A stretch of DNA of 64,000 nt from Qaidamihabitans albus (GCF_016464705.1 NZ_JAEHOB010000004.1:248001-312000); one strand, 5' to 3'; positions 7,107 to 20,592 are shown, counted from the stretch's first letter. The notes: a model not told the origin generated them from the sequence alone. Numbers and translations: made by a program.

Positions 7107-9341
7107 GTGAGCGCCGCACAGATCACGCTGACCCTCCGGCACACCCCCTCCGCACTCGACTCCCGGCGCGGCGTGGTCCGCCTGCACCCCGAGGTGCTCG
7201 ACGCGCTCGGCCTGCACGCCTGGGACGCCGTGCGGCTGACCGGCGCCCGCATCAGCGTGGCGCTCGCGGCGCCCGCCCGCGACGGCACGCCCGGCGTGGT
7301 GCTCGCCGACGACATCACGATGTCCAACCTCGGCGTCACCGAGGGCTCCGAGGTCGTCGTCGCACCCGTGGAGGTGTCGGCCGCGCGCACGGTGACGGTG
7401 TCCGGCTCCCGGATGGCGAGCATCTCGCTGAGCCCTGGCACGCTCAGGCTCGCGCTCATCGGCAAGGTGCTCACGGTGGGCGACGCGGTCTCGCTGCTGC
7501 CGCAGGACCTGGCGCCCCCGCCCGGTTCCGACGTCTCGGCGGTACGGGGCCGGCTCTCCCGCGCGATCGGGACGACGTGGACCACCGAACTCCTTACCGT
7601 CACGGCCACCGAGCCCGCCGGTCCGGTCGCCGTCGGACAGTCCACTGTGGTCGGCTGGCGGGACGGCGCGAGTACCGGCGATGCCGCCCCACCCACCGCG
7701 GCCGCTCCGGAACCCGAGCCCGAGCCGGAAGCCGGCGTGGTGGCCACGGATTCCTCCTCGGAGGAAGAGGAACCGCCGCCGCTGGCGGACCTCGCGGGGA
7801 GCCGGCCCGCCGCCCGCAGGCTGGCCGAATGGTTCGACCTGGCCTTCCAGCGCCCGGAGCTGCTGGCCCGGCTCGGCACGTCGAACCGGCTCGGGGTGCT
7901 GGTCTCCGGGCCGGAAGGCGTCGGCAAGGCCACCCTGGTGCGCTCGGTTGCGCATGCCGAGGGCGTGCGGGTGGTGAGCCTCGCGGCGCCGAGCATCGCC
8001 GTGCTGGAACCCGGCGCGGTCGCCGCGCGGATCTCCGCCGCCGTCGACCAGGCGGCCTCCGGCGACGGTCACGCGGTCCTGCTGATCACCGACATCGACA
8101 CGCTGCTGCCCGCGTCGCAGCCGCCGCCGGTGGCGACGGTCGTGCTCGACCGGCTGCGGGCCGCGCTGGACCGCGACGGCCTCGCGGTGGTGGCCACCAG
8201 CGCTCACCCCGAGTCGGCCGACCCGCGCCTGCGCGGCACGGACCTGCTCGACCGGGAGCTGCGGCTCGGGCTCCCGGACGCCGCGACCCGCACCGAACTG
8301 CTGCGGATCCTGCTCAGGGACACGCCGCTGGAGCCCGGTGCGGACCTCGGTGCGATCGCCGAGCGCACGCCGGGTTTCGTCACCGCCGACCTGCTGGCAC
8401 TGCGCCGTGAGGCGGCGCTGCGGGCCGCGCTGCGGCACCGGGACGGCGACGCCGAGCCGCGCATCGCCGAGAGCGACCTGCTGGGCGCCGTCGAGTCGGT
8501 CCGGCCGATCTCCATGTCCACTTCGGACACGCTGACCACCGGCGGCCTGACGCTCGACGACGTCGGCGACATGACCGAGGTCAGGCGGTCGCTGACGGAG
8601 ACCGTGCTCTGGCCACTGCGGTACCCGGACTCGTTCTCCCGGCTTGGCGTCGATCCGCCGCGCGGAGTGCTGCTCTACGGCCCGCCGGGCGGCGGCAAGA
8701 CGTTCCTGGTGCGGGCACTGGCCGGCACCGGCGCGCTCAACGTCTTCGCGGTCAAGGGCGCGGAGCTGATGGACAAGTGGGTCGGCGAGTCGGAGCGCGC
8801 CGTGCGGGAGCTGTTCCGCCGCGCCGCGGAGGCCGCGCCCTCGCTGGTGTTCCTGGACGAGATCGACGCGCTCGTGCCGCGGCGCGGCCAGTCCGGCGAC
8901 TCCGGGGTGTCCGACCGGGTGGTGGCCGCCCTGCTCACCGAGCTCGACGGGGTGGAGCCGATGCGGGAGGTCGTGGTGCTGGGCGCGACCAACCGGCCGG
9001 AGCTCATCGACCCGGCCCTGCTACGACCCGGCAGGCTGGAACGGGTCATCTACGTGCCGCCGCCGGACGCCCCGGCCCGCGCCGACATTCTGCGTGCCAG
9101 CGCACGGAACACGCCGCTGGCGTCCGATGTGGATCTCGACGCGGTGGCGTCCACCCTGGATGGCTACTCGGCCGCGGACTGCGCCGCGCTGATCCGCGAG
9201 GCGGCGCTCACCGCGATGCGCGAGTCACTGGAGGCGACCGTGGTGACGGCCGCGCACCTGGCCACGGCGCGGGACGCCGTGCGCCCGTCGCTCGACCCGG
9301 CCCAGCTCACCGCACTGGAGACCTTCGCCGCCAACCGCTGA
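7107..9341 (+). CDS. Two-domain AAA+ ATPase, Cdc48/p97-like
   Basis: This 744-residue protein begins with a Cdc48-type N domain (double-psi barrel, about 1-185), then an acidic Glu/Pro linker. The first AAA module has Walker A GPEGVGKAT near residue 268 and LLITDID in place of the usual DE-ending Walker B near 325. The second AAA module has Walker A GPPGGGKT near 525, Walker B FLDEID near 582 and the arginine-finger region RPGRLERVIY. D2 is clearly an active ATPase; D1 looks impaired in hydrolysis. Homologues sit next to psd-pssA in mycobacteria (Rv0435c). It probably unfolds or remodels proteins; the substrate is unknown. The GTG at 7107 has aaggtgga in front. Confidence 0.9.
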   Translation: MSAAQITLTLRHTPSALDSRRGVVRLHPEVLDALGLHAWDAVRLTGARISVALAAPARDGTPGVVLADDITMSNLGVTEGSEVVVAPVEVSAARTVTVSGSRMASISLSPGTLRLALIGKVLTVGDAVSLLPQDLAPPPGSDVSAVRGRLSRAIGTTWTTELLTVTATEPAGPVAVGQSTVVGWRDGASTGDAAPPTAAAPEPEPEPEAGVVATDSSSEEEEPPPLADLAGSRPAARRLAEWFDLAFQRPELLARLGTSNRLGVLVSGPEGVGKATLVRSVAHAEGVRVVSLAAPSIAVLEPGAVAARISAAVDQAASGDGHAVLLITDIDTLLPASQPPPVATVVLDRLRAALDRDGLAVVATSAHPESADPRLRGTDLLDRELRLGLPDAATRTELLRILLRDTPLEPGADLGAIAERTPGFVTADLLALRREAALRAALRHRDGDAEPRIAESDLLGAVESVRPISMSTSDTLTTGGLTLDDVGDMTEVRRSLTETVLWPLRYPDSFSRLGVDPPRGVLLYGPPGGGKTFLVRALAGTGALNVFAVKGAELMDKWVGESERAVRELFRRAAEAAPSLVFLDEIDALVPRRGQSGDSGVSDRVVAALLTELDGVEPMREVVVLGATNRPELIDPALLRPGRLERVIYVPPPDAPARADILRASARNTPLASDVDLDAVASTLDGYSAADCAALIREAALTAMRESLEATVVTAAHLATARDAVRPSLDPAQLTALETFAANR

Positions 9342-9346
9342 CGCGC

Positions 9347-9389
9347 GTCCGCGCCCCATGCACGGATGCCGGCGTCGTGCGGCGCGGAC
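9347..9389. terminator. Stem-loop between convergent genes
   Basis: A perfect 9-base stem, gtccgcgcc (9347-9355) with ggcgcggac (9381-9389), encloses a second gcac/gtgc hairpin. It sits between the convergent AAA ATPase gene and the LytR_C gene, so a bidirectional terminator is the likely role. No T-run is present. Confidence 0.55.
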
Positions 9390-9416
9390 ACCCGTGCGGG
9401 AAGCGCGGACACGACG

Positions 9417-10082
9417 CTACTTGCCGTCGGAGGCGCCCCGGTAGTCCTTGGTGACGATCACTATCACGCCCGGGCTCGAGTCGGCGATGCCCGCGAAGCG
9501 CGGCTCGGCCCGCATCCCGAACTCACGGGCGAGTGCGCGGGCCGCGGCCTCCTCGCCGGTACCGGGCCGGAAGTAGGCGGTGGTGGTGGGGATGATGCCG
9601 TCGGAGTAGTTGCCGGTTTCGACGACGTTCCAGCCCTCCGCACGGAAGTCCCCGCCGGCGTCGGTCGCCAGTCCACGGATGTTGCTGTTGTTGTAGACGC
9701 GGACCGAGCCCGCCTTCATCGAGGCCTGCTGGTCCTCGGCGGTCCCGTCGCCGTCTGCATCACCGTCACCGGTACCGTTCCCGGGTTCGCCCGGTGCCGC
9801 GGTCTCCGTGCCGGTCGGCGACGCCTCCCCCGGCTGCTCCGTGTCCTCGGTCGTGGTCGGAGCGGGCTCCGAGGTCGGGCCGGGCTGCGTGCCGGTGGGG
9901 CTGCCGGGCGGCTGTGGCTCCGACGGCTCCGATGTCTCCGACGTCTCCGGTGCGGCGGTGTCGTCGCCGCCGTCGCCGGTCAGCAGGGTGACGCCGCCGA
10001 TCGCCGCCGCGACCACGGCGACCGCGAGCAAGCCGAGCCCCGCCGCGCGCGTCGGCCGGGACAGCCCGTCAAAGATGCTCAT
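9417..10082 (-). CDS. Membrane-anchored LytR C-terminal domain protein
   Basis: The 221-residue protein has a short cytoplasmic N-terminus and one membrane helix (about 14-35, GLGLLAVAVVAAAIGGVTLL). An extracellular Thr/Pro/Glu/Ser-rich spacer of about 90 residues follows. The C-terminal LytR_C domain runs from VRVYNNSNIRGLA to VIVIVTKDY. This domain occurs in envelope proteins related to LCP ligases but lacks the catalytic LCP domain. Gene order matches mycobacterial Rv0430-Rv0431. It overlaps the upstream DUF3263 gene by 4 bases (ATGA), so translation is coupled. Confidence 0.85.
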   Translation of the reverse strand: MSIFDGLSRPTRAAGLGLLAVAVVAAAIGGVTLLTGDGGDDTAAPETSETSEPSEPQPPGSPTGTQPGPTSEPAPTTTEDTEQPGEASPTGTETAAPGEPGNGTGDGDADGDGTAEDQQASMKAGSVRVYNNSNIRGLATDAGGDFRAEGWNVVETGNYSDGIIPTTTAYFRPGTGEEAAARALAREFGMRAEPRFAGIADSSPGVIVIVTKDYRGASDGK

Positions 10083-10402
10083 GGCAGTTCAATCCCCAAC
10101 CGCCGTGCCGCCCGGGTGCGCTGCCTCGAGACGCGCGTCTTCCGGAGTCGCTTGACCAGCATCGGGTCCGCGCGCATGGCTTCCGGCTTTTCGATGAGCT
10201 TGTTCAGGATCTGGTAGTAGCGAGTCGGCGACATGCCGAACAACTCGCGGATCCCTCTTTCCTTGGCGCCGGCGTACTTCCACCACTGGCGCTCGAAGGC
10301 GAGCACCGCCTGCTCGCGTTGCGAGAGTCCCTCTACCGGTCTCCCGGCCGGGGCGGGCGGGGACGGCTGGCCTTCCTGGGCCATCGACTCCGCGGCGTCC
10401 AT
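10079..10402 (-). CDS. DUF3263 family small protein
   Basis: This 107-residue protein has the conserved core SQREQAVLAFERQWWKYAG, then ERGIRELFGMSPTRYYQILN, a helix-turn-helix-like arrangement. This suggests DNA binding, but no function is established for DUF3263. I chose the ATG at 10402 because gaggag stands 5 bases upstream; the open frame from 10432 adds residues unlike the family. First gene of a two-gene transcript with the LytR_C gene, divergent from def. Confidence 0.85.
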   Translation of the reverse strand: MDAAESMAQEGQPSPPAPAGRPVEGLSQREQAVLAFERQWWKYAGAKERGIRELFGMSPTRYYQILNKLIEKPEAMRADPMLVKRLRKTRVSRQRTRAARRLGIELP

Positions 10403-10533
10403 CTGGGCTCCTCGCAATCCGGCAAATAACACGGCTGTCGTTCCGCCGCCGCCATTAGATCACGGTCACCGGTACGCGCGCCGCTACCACGCCCGGCGCG
10501 TCATGGTCCACGATCTCGGTAACATCGCCGACT

Positions 10534-11094
10534 GTGACCGTCCACGCCATCCGCATCGCCGGCGACCCCGTACTGCACACCCCCACCCGCCCGGTGGAGA
10601 CGTTCGACGACGATCTGCGCACGCTGACCGACGACATGTTCGACACGATGTACGCCGCCGAGGGGGTCGGCCTCGCCGCCAACCAGATCGGTGTCGACCT
10701 GCGGGTCTTCGTCTACGACTGCCCCGACGACGAGGGCGTCCGGCACCGCGGTGTGGTGGTCAACCCGAAGCTGGAGATTTCCGGCGTACCGGAGACGATG
10801 CCCGATCCGGACGACGACTGGGAGGGCTGCCTCTCCGCGCCCGGCGAGTCGTTCCCGACCGGGCGCGCGTCCTGGGCGAAGGTCACCGGCGCCGACCTCG
10901 ACGGGCAGCCGATCGAGGTGGAGGGCACCGGTTACTTCGCGCGCTGCCTCCAGCACGAGACCGACCACCTCGACGGCTACCTCTACCTCGACCGGCTCGT
11001 CGGCAGGCACGCCCGCGCCGCGAAGAAGATGCTCAAGGCGAACAAATGGGGCATCCCGGGCAACAGCTGGCTTCCCGAGCCCGCCGACGCCTGA
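10534..11094 (+). CDS. def: Peptide deformylase
   Basis: Def removes the N-formyl group from nascent proteins. All three metalloenzyme motifs are present in the 186 residues: [20 protein letters not shown] (metal Cys) and [12 protein letters not shown] (metal His pair and catalytic Glu). The start is a GTG at 10534 without a recognisable ribosome-binding site. The sequence taacat ends 8 bases before it, so the mRNA may be leaderless. The insertion PDPDDDW before EGCLS fits actinobacterial deformylases. A palindromic repeat follows 15 bases after the stop. Confidence 0.95.
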   Translation: MTVHAIRIAGDPVLHTPTRPVETFDDDLRTLTDDMFDTMYAAEGVGLAANQIGVDLRVFVYDCPDDEGVRHRGVVVNPKLEISGVPETMPDPDDDWEGCLSAPGESFPTGRASWAKVTGADLDGQPIEVEGTGYFARCLQHETDHLDGYLYLDRLVGRHARAAKKMLKANKWGIPGNSWLPEPADA

Positions 11095-11108
11095 GCCCCT
11101 GGCCACCG

Positions 11109-11154
11109 CTCGTGAGTGCGCATGCGAGTTAGAACTCGCGTGCGCACTCACGAG
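11109..11154. repeat. Palindromic intergenic repeat, copy 2
   Basis: The 22-base arms 11109-11130 and 11133-11154 flank the central ag. One arm position differs, giving a G-U pair in RNA. It lies between def and the trypsin-like protease gene on the same strand. Codons read through this palindrome make the protease frame look 26 residues longer than it is. Confidence 0.9.
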
Positions 11155-11157
11155 TAT

Positions 11158-11181
11158 GCTTACAGGTGTAACGGTGTAAGC
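11158..11181. promoter_or_regulatory. Operator-like palindromes before the HtrA-like gene
   Basis: Inside this AT-richer stretch, ttaca-gg-tgtaa (11160-11171) is a perfect palindrome. The longer pair gcttaca (11158-11164) and tgtaagc (11175-11181) is a second perfect inverted repeat sharing the same left half. It lies directly upstream of the start at 11194 and probably overlaps the promoter. The cognate regulator is not identifiable. Confidence 0.45.
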
Positions 11182-11193
11182 AGTGAGGCGGTG

Positions 11194-12117
11194 ATGGCGT
11201 TGCCCGACGCCGACGCGTTCGACGCCTACTCCCGCGCGGTGAGCTCCGTGGCCAGGTCCGTGACGCCGCACGTGGCGAGTGTCCGGCTGGCCCGCGGCGG
11301 CGGCTCCGCGGTGGTGTTCGCCGATGACGGTCACCTGCTCACCAACGCCCACGTGGTGGCCGGCGCCCGGCACGGCACCGCCACCTTCTCCGACGGCGCC
11401 GAGGCGGAGTTCGAGGTGGCCGGCGCCGACCCGCTCTCCGACCTCGCGGTGCTGCGGGTGCACGGCGACACTCCCCCGGCCGCGTTGCTCGGCGACGCCG
11501 ACCGGCTCGTCGTCGGCCAGCTCGTGGTGGCCGTCGGCAGCCCGCTCGGCTTCTCCGGCTCGGTCACCGCGGGTGTGGTGAGCGCGCTCGGCCGGGCGCT
11601 GCCCGTCCGCCAGGGACGCACGGCACGGGTCATCGAGGACGTGATCCAGACCGACGCCGCGCTCAATCCCGGCAACTCCGGCGGCGCCCTCGCGGACTCC
11701 GCCGGGCGGGTGGTCGGCATCAACACCGCGGTGGCCGGGTTCGGCCTCGGCCTGGCCGTGCCGGTCAACGCGACCACCCGGCGGATCATCGACACGCTGC
11801 TGGTCGAGGGCCGGGTGCGGCGCGCCTACCTCGGCGTGGTCGGCGTACCGGCGCCGCTGCCCGACGACGTCGCCGAGCGCACCGGGCAACGGGCCGGGGT
11901 CCGGATCGTCGAGGTGGTGTCCGGCGGCCCGGCCGACCATGCCGGCCTGCGTTCGGGTGATCTGCTGCTGACCGTGGGCCGCGAGCGCGTCACCGACGCG
12001 CAGGGCATCCAGCGCCAGCTGTTCGCCGAGGTCATCGGCATTCCGCTGCCGGTGACCGTGCTCCGCAACGGCGCGATGGTCGACACGTTCGCGCAGCCGA
12101 GCGAGCTGGTCGGCTGA
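11194..12117 (+). CDS. Trypsin-like serine protease with PDZ domain, HtrA-like
   Basis: This 307-residue protein has a chymotrypsin-fold domain with the triad His in TNAHVV, Asp in SDLAVLRV and Ser in NPGNSGGAL, then a C-terminal PDZ domain (about 215-300, RVRRAYLGVVGV onward). Typical HtrA/DegP proteins have a signal peptide or N-terminal membrane anchor. Here neither is visible from the ATG at 11194, nor from the GTG one codon earlier, so the enzyme would be cytoplasmic unless exported otherwise. The upstream extension to 11116 runs through the palindromic repeat and is rejected. Its role is probably protein quality control. Confidence 0.85.
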   Translation: MALPDADAFDAYSRAVSSVARSVTPHVASVRLARGGGSAVVFADDGHLLTNAHVVAGARHGTATFSDGAEAEFEVAGADPLSDLAVLRVHGDTPPAALLGDADRLVVGQLVVAVGSPLGFSGSVTAGVVSALGRALPVRQGRTARVIEDVIQTDAALNPGNSGGALADSAGRVVGINTAVAGFGLGLAVPVNATTRRIIDTLLVEGRVRRAYLGVVGVPAPLPDDVAERTGQRAGVRIVEVVSGGPADHAGLRSGDLLLTVGRERVTDAQGIQRQLFAEVIGIPLPVTVLRNGAMVDTFAQPSELVG

Positions 12118-12173
12118 AAGCCCGCTCTTCCCAACACGGCGAAGTCGTGGCATGGTCGAGGAACAACTGCAAT

Positions 12174-14764
<2,591 letters not shown>

Positions 14765-14768
<4 letters not shown>

Positions 14769-15952
14769 CGCGCGAAGACGCCGATGCCGTTCGCCACCGC
14801 GCGGGGCCTGCCGTCCGACGGCGTGTTGCGCACGGTGACGCGATCCTGGCCGGGCTCGCGGAGCACGAGCGTCGACGAGCCGCCACCGTCGAGGTTGACG
14901 GCGTCGGCCGCGCCGAAGGAGCGCAGCAGGCCGGCGAGCCCGGCGACGCTCATTCCCGCGCTGCTGGTGGAACGGCCGTCCACGACCACCAGGTACGCCG
15001 TGCGCCCGTCGGCGCTCGCCCCGGCCGCGGTGCGCGGCGCGAGCGCCCTGGTGTCCAGGCCGGGAAGTGGCGTGCCGCCACGCAGGATCGGGAAGCCGCC
15101 GACGGCGAACCGGAACGGTGGCAGCGCCGCGGCGACGAGCCGGTGCCTGACGACCACCCGGTCGCCCGGATCGAGCGCCTCCAGTTCGTCGGCTCCCGCC
15201 TCCCGGCCCACCAGCACGACGGTGTCCTCGGGGATCGCGCCCGCACCCGGGGTGTCCCGCTCAGCGACCACGACCCCACGCCGTACGACGACCTCCTCGG
15301 TCTCGGCGCTGCACGGCGCCGACCGGCTGGCGTCGGTGCCGCAGGTCGCCCGGACGCGCGCCATCGGCCCCCAGTGCCTGTCGAACACGCCGATTCCGCC
15401 GACCGGCAGCGCGTACTGGTTCAGGCCCTCGATGTCGAACTCCTCGCCACCGCCGCGCACGGCACCGGCAAGGTCGAGGCTCGCGACGCGGGCCCTGCGG
15501 TCGGCGCCGACGCCGAACACGTCCCTCGCGGAGGTCCCGGCGGGCAGGGCCGGACCGAAACGCTGGCCGTCCGGCACCGCTGCCTTGAGGTCCTGTCCGC
15601 CCGCGATGGCCGGTCCCACGGAGGACCCCGTCGGCTCGACGCCCTCGTGCGTCTCGCTGATGTTGAAGAAATCGCCGTTCACCCCGCCCAGCGCGCGTGC
15701 CGCGTCGGCCATGTCCGGCACCTCGTCGCGAGCGGCGACCCGGCCGGGGTGCAGCAGGTCGAGGCGGGCCGTGCGCAGGTCGACCGTGAGGACGTACCCG
15801 GTGACGGCACCGTGCTCGGTGGCCAGTTCGAACGGGCGGTAGGTGACGCCGGGCGCGACCTGCCCGGCCGCCGACACCGGCGCCACGAGGACGCTCACCA
15901 GCAGCACGAACGTGAGGACGGCGGAGCGGCGGACGAGGCGCACTGAGATCAT
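14765..15952 (-). CDS. Secreted phosphodiester glycosidase family protein (NAGPA-like)
   Basis: This 395-residue protein starts with a clear signal peptide: RLVRRS, a hydrophobic core from AVLTFVLLVS, and the cleavage-like APVSAAG. The mature part belongs to the phosphodiester glycosidase family (PF09992, related to the mammalian mannose-6-phosphate uncovering enzyme), with GGVNGDFFN, TAYLVVVDGR and the metal-site motif AVNLDGGGSSTLV near the C-terminus. Two Cys residues (CGTDASRSAPC) may form a disulfide. Its substrate in bacteria is not established; wall or capsule phosphodiesters are plausible. The ATG at 15952 is chosen by the signal peptide. It separates two thiD genes. Confidence 0.85.
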
Positions 15953-16128
15953 GTTCGAGAGCCTGCCACGCGTCGTTCGAACAGCGGATCCGCCGCCGCG
16001 CATCGGAAGCGTGAACCGGTGGTGAACGGCCCACGTCGTGCGGCACGTTGCGTCCATGTCCGTCCACAGTGCATCGGTCCGGGCGACCGGGTGGCCTGCG
16101 ACGACCGACGGCGGTGACACTGGGGAAC

Positions 16129-16950
16129 ATGGATGAGACACCTCGCCCGCCAGCCGCGCTGACCATCGCCGGATCCGACTCGGGCGGCGCCGCCGGGTTG
16201 CAGGCCGACCTGCGGACGTTTCTGACCTGCGGGGTGCACGGTCTCGTCGCGGTCACCGCGGTGACCGTGCAGAACACGCTCGGTGTGCACGACCGCACCG
16301 ACATTCCCGCGCCGATCGTCGCCGGGCAGATCGAGGCCGTCGCAACCGACATGGGAGTGCAGGCCGCGAAGACCGGCATGCTCGCCTCGGCCGGGATCAT
16401 CCGGGCGGTGGCGCAGGCGTGCGACGCGGCCGGCATCGGCGGCGAGGTGCCGTTCGTCGTCGACCCGGTCGCCGCGTCGATGCACGGACATCCGCTGTTC
16501 GACGGCGCCGGGCTCGACGCGCTGCGGGAGGAGCTGCTGCCGAGGGCGACCGTGCTGACCCCGAACCTCGACGAGGTGCGGCTGCTCACCGGGATCAAGG
16601 TCACCGGCCGGGACGAGATGCGCGCGGCCGCGGTGGCACTGCACGCACTCGGCCCGCGGTACGTACTGGTCAAGAGCGGGCACCTGCGCACCGACCCGGA
16701 GTGCGTCGACCTGCTCTACGACGGCACGACCTTCGTCGAGCTGCCGGGACCCCGCTACGCGACCCGGCACACCCACGGCGCGGGCGACGCGATGGCCTCG
16801 GCGCTCACCGCGGGGCTGGCGCGCGGCATGCCGGTCCCCGAGGCGGCACGGTTCGGCAAGGCCTACGTCACCAACGCCGTCCGGCACTCGTATCCGATGG
16901 GCGCCGAGGTCGGCCCCGTTTCCGCTTTCTGGCGCCTGGCACCGGAGTAG
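16129..16950 (+). CDS. thiD: HMP/HMP-P kinase ThiD, copy 2
   Basis: A second complete ribokinase-fold ThiD of 273 residues: [45 protein letters not shown] and HTHGAGDAMASA. It aligns with copy 1 over its whole length with no gaps in the core. No riboswitch precedes it: the 176 bases upstream lack the ctgaga and acctga boxes. It would therefore be expressed independently of TPP, perhaps for salvage of HMP. The ATG at 16129 has gggga 4 bases upstream. The upstream open frame to 16048 is not conserved. Confidence 0.92.
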   Translation: MDETPRPPAALTIAGSDSGGAAGLQADLRTFLTCGVHGLVAVTAVTVQNTLGVHDRTDIPAPIVAGQIEAVATDMGVQAAKTGMLASAGIIRAVAQACDAAGIGGEVPFVVDPVAASMHGHPLFDGAGLDALREELLPRATVLTPNLDEVRLLTGIKVTGRDEMRAAAVALHALGPRYVLVKSGHLRTDPECVDLLYDGTTFVELPGPRYATRHTHGAGDAMASALTAGLARGMPVPEAARFGKAYVTNAVRHSYPMGAEVGPVSAFWRLAPE

Positions 16951-16968
16951 GTGGCCTACCATCGCGGC

Positions 16969-17784
16969 GTGACGACGCGGGAGCGGGTGCGGCGGCTGGT
17001 CGACGACCGGCGGTTCCAGAACTTCATCATCGCGGTGATCGTCTTCAACGCGATCACCCTCGCGCTCGAGACCTCGCAGTCGATGCTCGCGGCGTTCGGT
17101 GGCGTGCTGCACACGCTCGACTACCTGGCGCTCACGATCTTCGTGGTCGAGCTGCTCGCGAAGCTCTACGCCTACCGCGGCGACTTCCTCCGCGACTCCT
17201 GGAACATCTTCGACGTCGTCGTGGTCGGGATCGCGCTGGTGCCCGCGACGGGTCCGTTCGCGGTGCTGCGGGCACTGCGCATCCTGCGGGTGCTGCGGCT
17301 GGTCTCGCTGGTGCCATCGATGCGCAAGGTCGTCGCGGGGCTGCTCGCCGCGGTACCCGGGATGGCCTCGATCGCGGCCCTGCTCGGGCTGGTCGTGTTC
17401 GTGGCGGCCGTGATGGCCACCAAGCTCTTCGGTGCGATCGCGCCGGACGACTTCGGCAGCCTCGGGGCGTCGCTGTTCACGCTGTTCCAGGTGATGACCG
17501 GGGAGGCGTGGCCGGACATCGCCAAGGCGATCATGGAGCAGCAGCCGCTGGCCTGGATCTTCTTCGTGATCTACATCCTGGTCTCCAGCTTCGCCGTGCT
17601 GAACCTCTTCATCGCCGTGATCGTGAGCGCGATGGAGGACCAGCTGCGCGACGAGATCCGGGAGGAGGAGGACAAGCAGGCGGCGGCGCAGGACGCGGCC
17701 AACCAGGCGATCCTCGCCGAGCTGCGCGCCCTGCGAACCGAGATCGCGCAGCTACGACAGCAGCGGGAACCGGATCCGCGCTAG
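16969..17784 (+). CDS. Single-domain voltage-gated-type cation channel (NaChBac-like)
   Basis: This 271-residue ion transporter-family protein has six membrane helices. S1 starts near FQNFIIAVIVFNAITLALE. S4 carries five Arg in RALRILRVLRLV followed by SMRK. The pore is formed by FTLFQVMTGEAWPDIA. S6 ends AVLNLFIAVIVSAMEDQL. A charged coiled-coil-like tail (EEEDKQAAAQ onward) may mediate tetramer assembly. The filter TGEAW departs from the TLESW of NaChBac. The GTG at 16969 follows taccat by 6 bases, a leaderless-mRNA arrangement; GTG 16951 is the alternative. Ion selectivity cannot be told from sequence. Confidence 0.88.
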   Translation: MTTRERVRRLVDDRRFQNFIIAVIVFNAITLALETSQSMLAAFGGVLHTLDYLALTIFVVELLAKLYAYRGDFLRDSWNIFDVVVVGIALVPATGPFAVLRALRILRVLRLVSLVPSMRKVVAGLLAAVPGMASIAALLGLVVFVAAVMATKLFGAIAPDDFGSLGASLFTLFQVMTGEAWPDIAKAIMEQQPLAWIFFVIYILVSSFAVLNLFIAVIVSAMEDQLRDEIREEEDKQAAAQDAANQAILAELRALRTEIAQLRQQREPDPR

Positions 17785-17791
17785 TCCACCG

Positions 17792-17837
17792 CTCGTGAGT
17801 GCGCACGCGAGTTCTAACTCGTGTACGCACTCACGAG
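17792..17837. repeat. Palindromic intergenic repeat, copy 3
   Basis: The arms 17792-17813 and 17816-17837 are joined by the central ct. The right arm differs from the perfect complement at two positions. It fills almost the whole gap between the convergent ion-channel and MarR genes and is placed like a bidirectional terminator. Confidence 0.9.
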
Positions 17838-17838
17838 G

Positions 17839-18270
17839 CTAGTCCTCGTCGGTGAGCAGGGCCTCCAGCGCGGGCAGCGCCGCGGTCAGCGCCTCCCGGT
17901 GCTCCGGGGACAGTCGCTCGATGCGCCTGCCGAGCTCGTGCACGCGGGTGGAGCGGACCCCGGACAGCAGCCGCTCGCCGTCCTCGGTCACCGTCGCGAG
18001 CCAGGCCCTGCGGTCCAGCGGATCGGACTCCCGGCGCACGTAACCCGCTTCGACCAGGGCGGCCACGATGCGTGACATCGTCGCCGCCGCGACGCCCTCC
18101 TTCGCGGCCAGGTCGCCCAGCCGCATCTGGCCGAACGCGGCCAGGGTGGCGAGCGCCGAGATCGCGCCGTGCCCCGGTCCAGGCGTGCCCGCCTGCCGCA
18201 GTGAGCGGGAAAGCCTGCCGACGGCCAGGAACAACCTGCCAGGGACATCCTGCGATGACGACGTGGTCAC
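17839..18270 (-). CDS. MarR family transcriptional regulator
   Basis: This 143-residue winged-helix protein has the recognition region LGDLAAKEGVAAATMSRIVA and the wing YVRRESDPLDRRAWLATVT, both typical of MarR. The GTG at 18270 has gaaggag 6 bases upstream. An inverted pair cgtatg (18283-18288) and catacg (18313-18318) lies just upstream and could be its operator. The neighbours, ion channel and thiG, do not reveal a target. The ligand is unknown. Confidence 0.88.
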   Translation of the reverse strand: MTTSSSQDVPGRLFLAVGRLSRSLRQAGTPGPGHGAISALATLAAFGQMRLGDLAAKEGVAAATMSRIVAALVEAGYVRRESDPLDRRAWLATVTEDGERLLSGVRSTRVHELGRRIERLSPEHREALTAALPALEALLTDED

Positions 18271-18336
18271 CTAGCGCTCCTTCGTATGCGCGCGGCCGGA
18301 AGTGCCGCTCACCATACGTGGCCGCACCTCGCGGCC

Positions 18337-20497
<2,161 letters not shown>

Positions 20498-20502
20498 GGG
20501 AA

Positions 20503-20592
20503 TCACGCTCCCTGCGCCGGCATGACCCGGATCAGGTTCCACGGTCGGAGCGGCAGCTCCCTCTCAGCCCGTGCCAAGGGCTCCCGTGCGGA
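20503..20592 (-). promoter_or_regulatory. TPP riboswitch controlling thiO-thiS-thiG
   Basis: Read on the minus strand, the element has cacgggagc, the conserved gggctgagaggg, gaacctgatccgggtcatgc and the closing gcgcagggagcgtg. The short P1 is cacg with cgtg. The agggag in its 3' part is also the ribosome-binding sequence for thiO, so TPP should block translation, as for thiC. Its 5' end lies about 40 bases from the divergent thiE start. Confidence 0.93.

Noticed and set aside
6039-8438. 799-codon open frame on the minus strand
   Set aside because: It is the opposite-strand shadow of pssA and the AAA ATPase, caused by high GC in third positions. The protein is low-complexity Arg/Gly/His-rich with no domain.
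11116-11193. 26-codon N-terminal extension of the HtrA-like protease
   Set aside because: It is translated from palindromic repeat copy 2 and the operator-like region. The Arg/Thr-rich sequence is not a signal peptide.
15953-16128. A third TPP riboswitch before thiD copy 2
   Set aside because: Neither the ctgaga box nor the acctga box is present in this gap.
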